In this document: one piece after another, positions 9,421 through 19,216 of the stretch
How positions within the stretch are numbered: the first letter of the stretch is position 1
Layout of the letters: each line of letters begins with the position of its first letter
Origin: Moniliella sp. 'wahieum'
Lineage: Eukaryota > Basidiomycota > Moniliellomycetes > Moniliellales > Moniliellaceae
Length of the DNA stretch: 64,000 nucleotides
Direction of reading: 5' to 3'
Assembly: GCA_003971905.1 (NCBI GenBank)
Contig: RSEE01000003.1
Coordinates: 186,001 to 250,000 of the forward strand
Position numbers and translations under genes: made by a program
The notes under the pieces: generated by a model
Told to the model about the DNA's origin: nothing
Database searches by the model: none
What the model saw: the letters and a program-made list of their open reading frames with translations, nothing else

Positions 9421-12219
9421 AACGGCGGCGCTGAAGCTTGAAGGTTTATCGTGTCAAGCTTCAAGGCTCCCGTCCTCGACTCACGCGTCGCGTCGCTCTT
9501 CGTTATCGCGATTGCCCGCAGGCCGAAACAGGTCGACCGAACAGCTGTCCCCTACGTCCCTCGTCGCTCTTCGCCTCCGCTCAACTCGCCCGGAGAAGCC
9601 CATCGCCGCAGCTCGCCTCGGCACCGTGCACCGCTCCTTGGATCAGGTCGTCACCCCCCTCCGGCTTCCCCCTTTCCTCATTTCCCGCCTTGGTCCTTTC
9701 CTTCTTGCTCCCCTTTTGCTTTTGGTCCATCTCCCTCTCGTTCCTTCGCCTTTCTTTCCGTTTAATGTAATGCATGACATGGCCATCTTAGCTACCAAGT
9801 TATCAAGTAAACCTTCTCATTAATCATAGTTGCTCTTCGCTGATCCTGTTCCCTTTCTCTCTATCAGTGCATCCTTTGCTTCTCTTGGCACTTGGCACTT
9901 GGCTCTAAATCTCAGATCTCACTTCTCAATCTCACTCGTATCGGCGCCCGAACCTTACAGGCGCGTTCTATCGAAGATCCTGGGCAGTGCGGGGGTTCGA
10001 CTGTGACGTGTGAAAGCTTTTGGATCTCAAACAATGTGAAAAGAAAGTGCCACCAGTCTAATAAGCACGTCTGAAGATCCGAAGCTTGAAGCTTCACAAA
10101 AAGAAGACTGAAGGGAAAGAAGGGGGATGTCGATGAAGTCGACGGAGCTGTTGAAGGAAGCGTGAAAGGGGCGCGGAACGCGGAACTCTTCATCTCAGAT
10201 CTCTCAGCTCTCGCAGCCTCTCAGCTCTCAGCCAGCGACACTCAGCGTCACCGGCCAGGCTGTCAATAATGCATGACAGGTCCATTCCCCCCCCCCTTCA
10301 CGATGCTGCCTCCCAATCCGACTTCCACAAGGCAGTGGTCCCCAAGCCTCACTTGGGTGTGTCCGCTACAATAACATGTAACAACATCGAAGTTCCCGGT
10401 TACCCCTTGGGCCAGAAACTCTATTAGCTTTGAGGCAGGTGATCGAATCGGTCGGTGATCGATGATCTGAGTGGAGGAGTGCGCCGAAATAGTGTGTTTT
10501 TGGTGCGTTGTGCGTGGGCGATTCCAAGTTCCAAGCTCCGAATTGGCGCCAACCTGTCGCGCGCGCTTAGCGCTTAGCGTTTAAGCGAAGCGCTACAGCT
10601 GGTAAAAGCCTACCAATAGGACGCACACCCTGATGTATTACTGATGCATGATGCATGATGCCTGTCTTTTGAGGCTCTCTGGCGGGTGTGGATGCAGGAT
10701 GGCCTGTGGTGGCTGAAGTGGCCCGCGGTGGCGGCTGGGCAGGGGAGTCGGGATCAGTGGCTAATCGGGGCGGGTGAGGGAGTGCTGAGTACGGAGTACA
10801 TTGAGATCTGAGAGTCCTCAGGCTGGCACTGAGTATACTGGGTGGCCGAGTGGCTGTGGCTCCTGGGCACTGGGCACTGGGCCCCCCATTCGATCCCAAA
10901 CAGGGATATGTATTCTGCTACGCGGAGGCTTGGGGACTGTCTATCTCACATCTCCCTGTGACATGTGACGTGTGACATGGGTCATGCATCGTGCCACTAG
11001 GGCTTGCGCCGAGTAACGCCGACGATTGTCCACCGTCAGACACAGGTTTGCTAGAAGCGCCACTTGGCTCCGGCGCCCCGCTGGACAAGCCCCCCCGCGC
11101 CACGGGCCATCGATCTCGATCAGAGAAGCGCTCAATGAATGAACGCAACAGGCAAGCAACATGAGTGCGGTCGGGCAGAGGAATATCAGAACCTTGTGTG
11201 GAAACACCAAGGCTTGTGCGACGCTCTCTGGCAGGAATGATTAACGTTTAACGAATCCAACGCTTCGAGCTATAGATTTAACTGCGGCGTGCTGGCGCGC
11301 GGAGAACTGAGTGCCGAAGGATGATGCAATGCTTAAGACTCGATGCGCGCTGCGGCCCCAAAGTGGGTCGCTCTCGCCACCAGCGTGAATATTGAATGGA
11401 CGAGAGGTCGGTGAGGCGGGATGCGGGTAATAGGTTGCCTCCAACGCCAACTGGCTTGCTTTTTGGGAACTTGAGTTGCTATGGACGAAAACCATACGTG
11501 AGACATGGAGCTGCCTATCTATATTTTGAGTACTGGGTTTTGACTAGAAGGGAGGAATGGCAGAGACTCTGAGCGACTATAGTGACTAAGAGCCTCATTG
11601 AAGGTGCGTAGTGGCGGTGGCAGTGACAGTCCCCTCTTGGCGTCCGGCGGGCGTTCTCCGCCGAATGTCGAACGTCGAACGTCGCATCCGAGTTCTGAGT
11701 CGCGAGAGCATGGAAGCCGAGAGCAAGGCAGGATGTCTTGTCACGTTCAGGGGCCTCACTTGTTTGCACTGCCCCCCTGCCTCTCCGCCGGGTTTGCTTC
11801 GCTTGCAGCCCCAGAAAAGGCGTGGCTGCGCCTGAAATAACCAAAAGCCAAGCTGGGCTGCTTCACACCAGGTGGGGTCTGCTATGTACAGACACTGTGT
11901 TCACACTGGCCATCCATCCTGATCGCCAGCGGCCACGCGACCTACGCCGACCACCACCACCTGCTCCACCGCCTAGACACTTCCATCTGCTTGCAGCGAA
12001 CCATGGCCCTGGTCCCCGCCGCGCACGCATAGCCCTCCCATCGTCTGTGTGCTGTGCTTTGTTGTGTGGCGCTGAGTTCTGAGTACTGCGTGTACTGAGT
12101 TCTGAGCGTGTTGTGTTGCTGGGATCTGTGCTGTGTGCTGCGCTGCGCTGCCTGTCCTGCCCTGTCCTTCCTCGTTCTATCCCTAACCCCGGCCCCCCAC
12201 CCCACCCCCGCTGGCACGC
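9421..12219. other. Gene-poor island of short self-complementary words
   Basis: About 2.8 kb without a credible gene. It is rich in short palindrome-like words: AAGCTTGAAGCTT (10082), CTCAGATCTC repeats (about 9908 and 10190-10235), TGATGCATGATGCATGATGC (10640), GCGCTTAGCGCTTAGCG (about 10564), CGGTGATCGATGATC (10452), GAGTAC words (about 10785, 11526 and 12075) and GCACTTGGCACTTGGC (about 9886). The same words recur in other long intergenic regions of this window. A possible LTR (TGTAA...TTACA, 9766-9959) lies within it. The last few hundred bases are presumably the promoter of the kinase gene. Confidence 0.5.
9766..9959 (+). repeat. Possible solo or 3' LTR remnant
   Basis: A 194-bp segment begins TGTAATGCATGAC and ends GAACCTTACA, so its ends form the short inverted repeat TGTAA/TTACA expected of an LTR. 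It lies 3' of the Gypsy pol fragment. There is no target-site duplication, no clear polypurine tract and no second copy in the window, so this is only a suggestion. Confidence 0.2.
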
Positions 12220-15200
12220 ATGAGTCTGCCGCTCCGCTCTGCACGCAACATGTCTGTTGCGTCCAACGGCCTGGCCTACGAGCCCCACGATTCAGGTCTT
12301 GCTGGGCCATCCACCCGTCTGCGTCCGCCACCCGCCGTGCCACCCACCGCGCACCCCCCCCACGAACTGCTGCCGACCTGATGCGTGTGGGCACGCGCAA
12401 CTTCGACGTGATCCGCAAGCTTGGGGACGGATCATTTGGCACTGTTTTCCTCGCCAACTGGAAGTCGCCCCTTCCCGATGACATGATCCCTAGCACCATG
12501 CACACCACCCGTGCATCTGAATTCAAGGGAAAGAGGCTCGTCGCTATCAAGCGCATGAAAAAGCCTATGCAGACTGGCAAGACTGCCTCCGTCTGCGCGA
12601 GTTGCGCGTACGTTGGTTTGCTTTCTATCCCCCCTCCGAAAACATGTATGTTCTCGGTTACTGACCATGAACCCCTCTCCACTCCCTTCCGCTCCAGTCG
12701 TTGCTTGAGATTCCTCACCACCCTCACATTGTCGCGCTATACGATGCCTTCCTCATGCCAGGGTCTTCTCAGCTGCACTTCGTCTTTGAGTCACTCGAGG
12801 GGAACTTATTTCAGCTCACCAAGGTCCGCAAGGGACGGGTCTTTGCCGGCCTCATTGCTTCTATCTTCCGCCAGACACTCGAGGGGTTAGCCCATGTCCA
12901 TGCCCACGGCTTCTTCCATCGCGACATGAAGCCTGAAAACTTGCTCCTGACCACTCTCGGCCTCGTGGATTACCCCGACCCAACCAGAGAAAGTTGGAGA
13001 AGGATGTGGCAGTGGTAGTTAAGATTGCCGACTTTGGTTTGGCTCGCGAACTGGCATCACGTCCGCCATACTCAACCTACGTCTCTACTCGCTGGTATCG
13101 GGCCCCTGAAATGTTACTGCGTGCCACCAACTACTCAGCGCCGGTCGATGTGTGGGCACTGGGTGCCATCATGACCGAGGTGGTCAATCTCGAGCCTCTC
13201 TTTCCTGGAGCCAGCGAGGCGGATCAACTGCTTCTCATATCTCAGACGCTGGGTTCCCCCTCTAACGAGTGGGGGTTGGACGCGAAGACGGGCAAGCCTG
13301 TAGGTGGAGGTCCCTGGCTCGACGCGGAGCGGCTTATGGCGAGAGACGGTATGGCTTGGCCTCGCACGCCCCCCGTCCAGTTCTCCACCTTGTTTGGCAC
13401 AAAAATTCCTACCAGCCTGGTCGCACTGATCCAGGAGTTGCTTCGCTATGATCCTGCGGCTCGACCAACAGCGGCTGAATGCCTCCAGTTCCCCTATATG
13501 CTGGAGGACTCGATCAAGCTGCGTCATCTCACTTCTGCATTGATAGGTCAGCGGGCCCCAGCCTCTGCTCGTCCCCCGAAACCGCCGGATCTACCTCCAC
13601 TACTGCCTCCTCCTCTGTCTTATCTTCCACGACTACCCCGCCCGATCTTGTGTACGCAGGGTGCCCTATCATCGCTGCCTCCTCAACTCAATCTTTGCTC
13701 CCGCCAGTGGTCTCATCCGTCAAAGCCATCCGGACATTTCTCCTTTGGCCTCTGTTGAAACAGTACCTGGGGTTACCTCCGCATGTCAAACACCTCTACC
13801 CACCCAATGGAGCTGTATACGCACCCATCGCTGGCAGCGGCAGGTCCGTTAACACGAGCCAGCACCCCAAGTCTCCCTCGCGCAAGACACCTTCAACGGC
13901 TGGTTGCCCCGTCCCTGAGCCTAGTCATGGGATGTCTCGTGCCGACCTGTATTCCGCGAGCCACGTACCACAACATTTTACCCCCACCACCTCTGACCGA
14001 AGAATTGCGAGAGGAAGGGGAGTACGGGGCGCGCAAGGCCAAGGGTCAGGGTCGTGCACGCGCCCTCCTGACTCGCCGCGACGTGGGATTGCGTACACTC
14101 GATGGGCCAGAGGCACCCCCACGCATGTTACGATCATTGGTGCCCATGATGGCGAGCTCGGGTATGCTCAAGACGGTTCGGAATCGGCTGGGCGTCAGGG
14201 TTTTACCACGACCCTCCATCTCGCACCTTCCTCTCCCCAGAAGACAATCTGGCATGGCAGATACAACCCGTGGAGGAGCTTGCAACTGGATATGACAGTC
14301 CAAGTCCAGCAGGAGACGACCATTTCACCCTTGGCACCTCCTCTCCGGCTCTGTCGGCCGTCTCGGGCTCATCAGCAGGAACAAACACCTTTGGTATGGC
14401 CGGCTCCCAGTCCCAAGGAGGAACGCATGCACAGCATGGCCTGTATGGTTAGACTATCCCGTGTATCGTCACGTACCCGGGGCTGTGAGTGTGGCGTCGG
14501 TGGAAACCACGTTGTCTGATCCCGTCCTTGCCCATGGGTCGAGCCATACACTTGGCGTCCCTATATTAGGCCTGGCTCCCCCCGAGAGGACGGAGGGCAG
14601 GCCCACGTCTCTCCCTCCGTCTCAGCCCAACGGATGCGCTCCCGTCCTTTCAGAGAGGGCACTGCCACCTCCACAGGGAGTGTCTCCAGCTTCGACCAGG
14701 GGAGTGTGTACTCGCACTATTCGCAGTTCTCCACCTTGTCCAACCAAACCGGTGCGCCATGGATGGCGCCCCGGCGTGTTCGTGGTCACGCAGCTGGCAG
14801 GTCCGGCGCTCACAGTTCTATCGACTCGGAGCTGCTCACCGATCTGAGCAACATGCTAGGCGCGAATGTATATAACTCCCCGCCCTCAATCCCCGCCCCT
14901 TGCGTAACGCATCCCGTGCCTCAAGTGGCAGCCGACGTTCCAAAGGTCGCAGCCGCTCTCAAGGCGGAGTTGCTCCCGCGGGGTCTCCCTCTCCCCGTTC
15001 GGGGTTGCCTTCTAGCCCACTAACGCACCATGGGTTACACCCTTACCGCTCCTCCTCGCGCCCCTTGTCCAACCCTTCTACGGCGGCCGCACTGCCCCCC
15101 TCTGCCTCAGCCGCTGCCTCTACCTCTGTCCCTCCTCTCCCGCACAGACTTAATCCCGCTCCAGCCACAATAGGCGGGCAAACGCAAGGCAATCCCACGT

Positions 15201-15493
15201 ATCTTCCCCCAGGCGCAAACCCACTTGCCTCCCCGGACTGCTCCCTCATCTCTGCACTCTCCTCCCCGGCTTTAGAGGGGACAGAGCACATACCTTGGAC
15301 TCCCCTTCCCCTCCGCCAGACATGGGCACGACCCGCGTCCCCGCACCGCTTCCCTTCGTCCCACCTGACTGGGATTACGCTTGGGCCTCAACCTCAACCT
15401 TCCCACCTCGCACCCCGTTCACCCGTTCCCGCACCTCTTCCCCACTTCCCCCCTACGAACGCGGGCCACCCTCCACTCTACCCGCCTTCCTGA
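12220..15493 (+). CDS. Ime2/Crk1 (MAK/RCK family) protein kinase with long Ser/Pro-rich tail
   Basis: A CMGC Ser/Thr kinase; relatives (yeast Ime2, Ustilago Crk1) act in meiosis, morphogenesis and mating. The ATG at 12220 gives MSLPLRSARN. The kinase domain follows: the glycine loop LGDGSFGTVF, the VAIK lysine in LVAIKRMKK, an intron at 12608-12697 (GTACGT to CCAG), the catalytic FFHRDMKPENLLL, ADFGLARE, the activation segment YSTYVSTRWYRAPE and WALGAIMTEVVNLEPLFPG, ending near 13540. Missing bases are likely at the C8 run (12354-12361) and near 12576 and 12987. The fungal Ime2-type insert SPLPDDMIPSTMHTTRASEF between strands 2 and 3 supports the call. The tail (13540-15493) is coding-like Ser/Pro/Gly-rich sequence in several frames; its end is uncertain and may extend to about 15870. 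The usual TxY motif reads S-T-Y. Confidence 0.85.
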
Positions 15494-16800
15494 GTGCTGG
15501 AGTCGTTTTCCTCGCCGTTTGCCTTGCGCTCTTCCTTCACTCCTTATTACCGATGACCCTGGTTCCCTTTGGCATTGTGGGCTTCCTAACGCCAACCAAC
15601 TCAAAGAACATGCTTCACTCGTTGAGTTGATGTGCGCATTGAGTTCGCACCCCCTCCCTCAGTCGTTTCCTGTCACGCGTCCCGCGCCATTACCCTCTAT
15701 TCCGGTGCCTCCTGCGCTCCTAGCGGCCAGATACCCTCCTCCGCCCCCTCTTTTCAGGTGGCGCTACACTCTCCGTGCGCACATTGTGCACGCGCCGGGT
15801 GTCCGTATTAATATCCTTCCCACCTGTATGATACGCCGAGCAGGACAGGACTTGTGGTGTGGCCCTTCCTGATCGGATGATCCGTCGTTGCAGGCCGGAC
15901 TAGTAGTATGCCATAGAGGCGGAAACACAACGCCTTGGTCCCGATATATATCTCCAGAGGAAGAATCATCGAAAATTAGTTGTGATGTGGAGACTGACGC
16001 AATACGCCATCAACTGCCTGTGCGCTCTGGTCTTCTACACTCAGAATGCGAGACGATGACGAGCGGCTAAACTGTCAGCGCCATCATGCATCAGCTGATC
16101 ACGCATCACGCATCGCGCTGTTCTATCCGATCTCCCTATGTTCTGCCCCTAACGGCTCCTCTTTTGGAATAGATCCATCACCTCCCTCTCTCTTCTTCTC
16201 TCCGTAGGCCTTTGTCCTCGTTTAACATAAACCTATGAGATTGTGATTGAAAGGACGAGTGGCTGTGGGTCGCACCGGTGGCAACACTTTGACCTCATGC
16301 TATGAATGTGATTCAATGGCTAAATATGTGGCTCACGGGGCCCAGTTCTCTCCTTTCGCACTTTCGATCCGTGAAGTGAAGAAGAGTGCTGCCTTGGTTA
16401 TTGGCAAGACTGCCGGAGCAGATCCTACTCACTTCGTCTTGGACTTACTGCACCATCTCCTGCAGCTTGTCGAAAAGGTACCCTAAGAGTTACTTGATTT
16501 TCCTTTCACTCAAGCGGAGCAAATGAGTAGGGAAGTGGACTGCTCTTGTTCCCAACTCTAGCCTCTGTCCCGTAAGTTGGAGAGGCAACTACATCACAAA
16601 CGAATACATAGAAGCATTTTTGAGGGGCATGAATGAGCATTTTTGAAGGAGATAAAGCATGGGGCCTTGCTCTGTTGTCGACAACCAAGCGACGAGGAGA
16701 CGGACGCGCACATGTGGAAAGGATACGCGAGCGTAGTCCCATCAACAAGACAAAATGATAACCCGACCATGCTGCGCCGAGGGAAGGAAGGTAGATTCGT
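15494..16800. other. 3' flank of the kinase and eL15 3' flank
   Basis: The first part may still be kinase coding sequence or 3' UTR. A short frame at 16247-16486 has no recognisable feature. Around 16085 there is a run of GCATCA/GCATCACGCATC words like those in the other intergenic islands. I see no RNA gene. Confidence 0.35.
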
Positions 16801-17403
16801 TTACCGGTAGCGGCGGAGGGAGAGCGTGTCGCGCTTCTTGATGGTGGCGTTCTTGCCACCGTGCTGGGTCTTGTTGAAGCGGTGACCCTTGCCCAGGCCG
16901 CGGCTCTTCTTGCCCGTGGCAGTGAGGCCACGCGACTCGCGGTGCTTCTGGCCCACAATCCAGTTGATGCGCGCATCACGGCGAATGGCCTTGTGGGAGG
17001 GGTCAACAGCAATCACCTCGTAGTACTTGTAGATGCCGTCCTGGTTGATCCAGTACGAGTTGAGGATGCGCAAGTTGCCGCACTTCTTACCCACGCGCTC
17101 CTCGGCGGTAGAGCGAAGAGTGCGCTGGTACTTGAGGTGGTTGACACCTTGGTGCACAGGCTTACCGTAGGTAATACCCTTGCTGACGGGCTTTTTGCGG
17201 TTGCCGCGGCGCACACGCACACGGTAGATCACGTAGCCCTGCTTGGCCTTGTAGCCCAGGCGGCGGGCCTTGTCGGGGCGCGACGGGCGCGAGGCGCGGT
17301 GGATGGCGTTGAGCTGTCGATACCCACGCCAGCACGGAAGAGCAGACGGCACGTCCGACTGCTTGTTGTTGTACAGCGTCTGGAGATACGTGTAGGCACC
17401 CAT
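16801..17403 (-). CDS. rpl15: 60S ribosomal protein eL15
   Basis: A core protein of the large cytosolic ribosomal subunit. It is a single exon of 200 codons plus stop, against about 204 in yeast and human. Blocks include [98 protein letters not shown] and [20 protein letters not shown]. The frame is open throughout, but the stretch between QSDV and YRQL (about 17320-17349) is two residues short and unlike any eL15, so it may carry compensating indels. It is divergent from uL18 with 302 bp between the two ATGs. Confidence 0.97.
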   Translation of the reverse strand: MGAYTYLQTLYNNKQSDVPSALPCWRGYRQLNAIHRASRPSRPDKARRLGYKAKQGYVIYRVRVRRGNRKKPVSKGITYGKPVHQGVNHLKYQRTLRSTAEERVGKKCGNLRILNSYWINQDGIYKYYEVIAVDPSHKAIRRDARINWIVGQKHRESRGLTATGKKSRGLGKGHRFNKTQHGGKNATIKKRDTLSLRRYR

Positions 17404-17609
17404 CGTGGCCTTCTTGTTCTTGCGTTTGGTCCGACAAGGAGTTCCACCAAGCCCAGGGCGGCGCTGACAGGCGAGGACAAAGCGGCGGCCTGGAGCAACC
17501 TACTCCCGCGCCCAATAATACGCCCGCAGCCATGCCAATTTGCCTTCGCGACACTGCTCTGGTGCTTTTCTTCTTGCACTTTTTTTTCTGTGGGGCCGAT
17601 TCCGACCGC

Positions 17610-17619
17610 AACCCTAGTC
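17610..17619. promoter_or_regulatory. Telobox-like AACCCTAGTC in the eL15/uL18 bidirectional promoter
   Basis: AACCCTAGT lies 96 bp upstream of the uL18 ATG (17706) and about 207 bp upstream of the eL15 ATG (17403). It matches the element found near RPC2/Ubc7, PCNA/bL33m and eEF3. A telobox at ribosomal protein promoters is well established in several fungi; its use here is inferred. Confidence 0.5.
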
Positions 17620-17705
17620 TTCCCCTCTGCTACGGCAGCTGGGCCCCCAGCTCACACAAGCCCACGCCGCCCTCGGGACACACGAGCAACCACCATCCGG
17701 CCACA

Positions 17706-18602
17706 ATGGCGTTCGTCAAGCAAGTTAAGACTTCGGCCTACTTCTCGCGGTACCAGGTCAAGTACCGTCGTCGCCGTGAGGGCAAGACCGACTTTGCTGC
17801 CCGTCGTGCTCTGGTGACCCAGGCCAAGAACAAGTACAACGCCCCCAAGTACCGTCTGGTCGTCCGTTTCTCCAACAAGTACGTGACGGTGCAGATTGTT
17901 GCGGCCAAGATCCAGGGCGACGTGGTGTTTGCCCACGCCCACTCCAAGGAGCTGCCCAAGTACGGCATCAACCACGGCTTGTCCAATTGGACTGCTGCCT
18001 ACGCTACGGGTCTCTTGGTTGCCCGCCGTGCGCTCAAGAAGCTCGGCCTCGACGAGAAGTACGAGGGTGTGGCTGAGCCAGATGGTGAGTTCACCGAGAC
18101 TGAGGCCCTGGAGGAGGAGGGAGCTCCCCGCCCGTTCAAGGTTTTCCTTGACGTTGGTCTCAAGCGCACCTCGACCGGTTCGCGCGTGTTTGCCGCGATG
18201 AAGGGTGCTTCGGATGGCGGCCCCTTTGTCCCCCACTCGCCCAAGCGTTTCCCCGGTTACGACGCTGAGGAGAAAGAGCTTGATGCCGACGTTCTCCGCA
18301 ACTACATCTTTGGCGGGCACGTGGCTGAGTTTATGGAGTCGCTCGAGGAGGAGGACGACGAGCGTTTCAAGAAGCACTTCGCTTCCTACCTCGCCGACGA
18401 CATCTCGTCGGACGACATTGAGGAGATCTACGAGAAGGCCTACGAGCAGATCCGGGAAAACCCCGACTTTGAGCCTACCAAGAAGGATGTCGAGCACTGG
18501 AAGAAGGAGTCGCTCAAGTTCAAGCAGGTCAAGCTCACGTACGCGCAGCGCAAGGAGCGCATTGCTGCCAAGAAGGCTGCCTTTGCCGCTGGCGAGCTCT
18601 GA
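17706..18602 (+). CDS. rpl5: 60S ribosomal protein uL18 (RPL5)
   Basis: Large-subunit protein that binds 5S rRNA with uL5 and enters the ribosome as the 5S RNP. It is one clean frame of 298 residues, normal length. The start MAFVKQVKTSAYFSRYQVKY is followed by RRRREGKTDFAARRALVTQA, YNAPKYRLVVRFSNKYVTVQ, INHGLSNWTAAYATGLLVAR, KVFLDVGLKRTSTGSRVFAA, GGPFVPHSPKRFPGYD and a lysine-rich C-terminal helix (YAQRKERIAAKKAAFAAGEL). An acidic spacer (EFTETEALEEEG) lies near residue 125. Ribosomal protein codon use is evident (AAG, GTC, CGT/CGC). No frameshift, unlike many neighbours. Confidence 0.98.
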   Translation: MAFVKQVKTSAYFSRYQVKYRRRREGKTDFAARRALVTQAKNKYNAPKYRLVVRFSNKYVTVQIVAAKIQGDVVFAHAHSKELPKYGINHGLSNWTAAYATGLLVARRALKKLGLDEKYEGVAEPDGEFTETEALEEEGAPRPFKVFLDVGLKRTSTGSRVFAAMKGASDGGPFVPHSPKRFPGYDAEEKELDADVLRNYIFGGHVAEFMESLEEEDDERFKKHFASYLADDISSDDIEEIYEKAYEQIRENPDFEPTKKDVEHWKKESLKFKQVKLTYAQRKERIAAKKAAFAAGEL

Positions 18603-19216
18603 GCACAAGTGCCCTATTTTCCTTTCACCTTGCTCTACTGCCTCCCCCCTTCTCTGGTGTCGACTCTATTGTTGAATCGACCATCTATGCCTCTCCCTTT
18701 TTAGGGTTCAAAATAGCATACCTATGGTTTGTGCATCTCCAGACCCAATTTTGTCGAGAGAGCAATAGACTGTTAGACGTTGCCAAGCGAAGAGACGGAG
18801 GACTACCAAATAATGAGAGTAGCACTTCGGGTTGGTCCGGTGCTTCCAAAACTAGGCCGCATACGATGTGCCAGGCTCCATGACGCCGTGGCAGGGCGTG
18901 GCCCTAGTATGTCTCATCTCCCAAGCGTCTTCGATTAGTAGTTTCGTGCCTATGACACGCCGCTGTGCTATGTACACAGCTGGCAGGCGTTCGGATGGGA
19001 CCCAGGGTGGATTTCGGGACGAAGCGGTCTTTATCTTGCCACTGAGGCTGCTGACCCTATCCTCCCGCGTTGCATGAAGAGAGCGTAGTAGACGGGCAGC
19101 CACACCACTATGGAACAAGCGCTCTTCATGGTGACGCTGCTACAGCCCAACACTTCCTTGGCCCAGTCGACCAGGCGCGCTCTATGCTTATATCGAGGTG
19201 TGATTCATTCCCCCCA
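18603..19216. other. Intergenic between convergent uL18 and Tof1
   Basis: About 0.6 kb tail-to-tail spacer that holds both 3' UTRs. A TTTAGGGTTC word occurs near 18701. No coding or RNA feature recognised. Confidence 0.5.

Noticed and set aside
9939-9954. TATCGGCGCCCGAACC, resembling a retroelement primer-binding site
   Set aside because: It lies 3' of the pol fragment and overlaps the putative LTR end rather than following a 5' LTR, and no downstream Gag belongs to it.
10840-10905. tRNA-like A box (TGGCCGAGTGG) and B-box-like ATTCGATCCC
   Set aside because: No acceptor, anticodon or T stems can be formed around them. At best a tRNA-derived relic.
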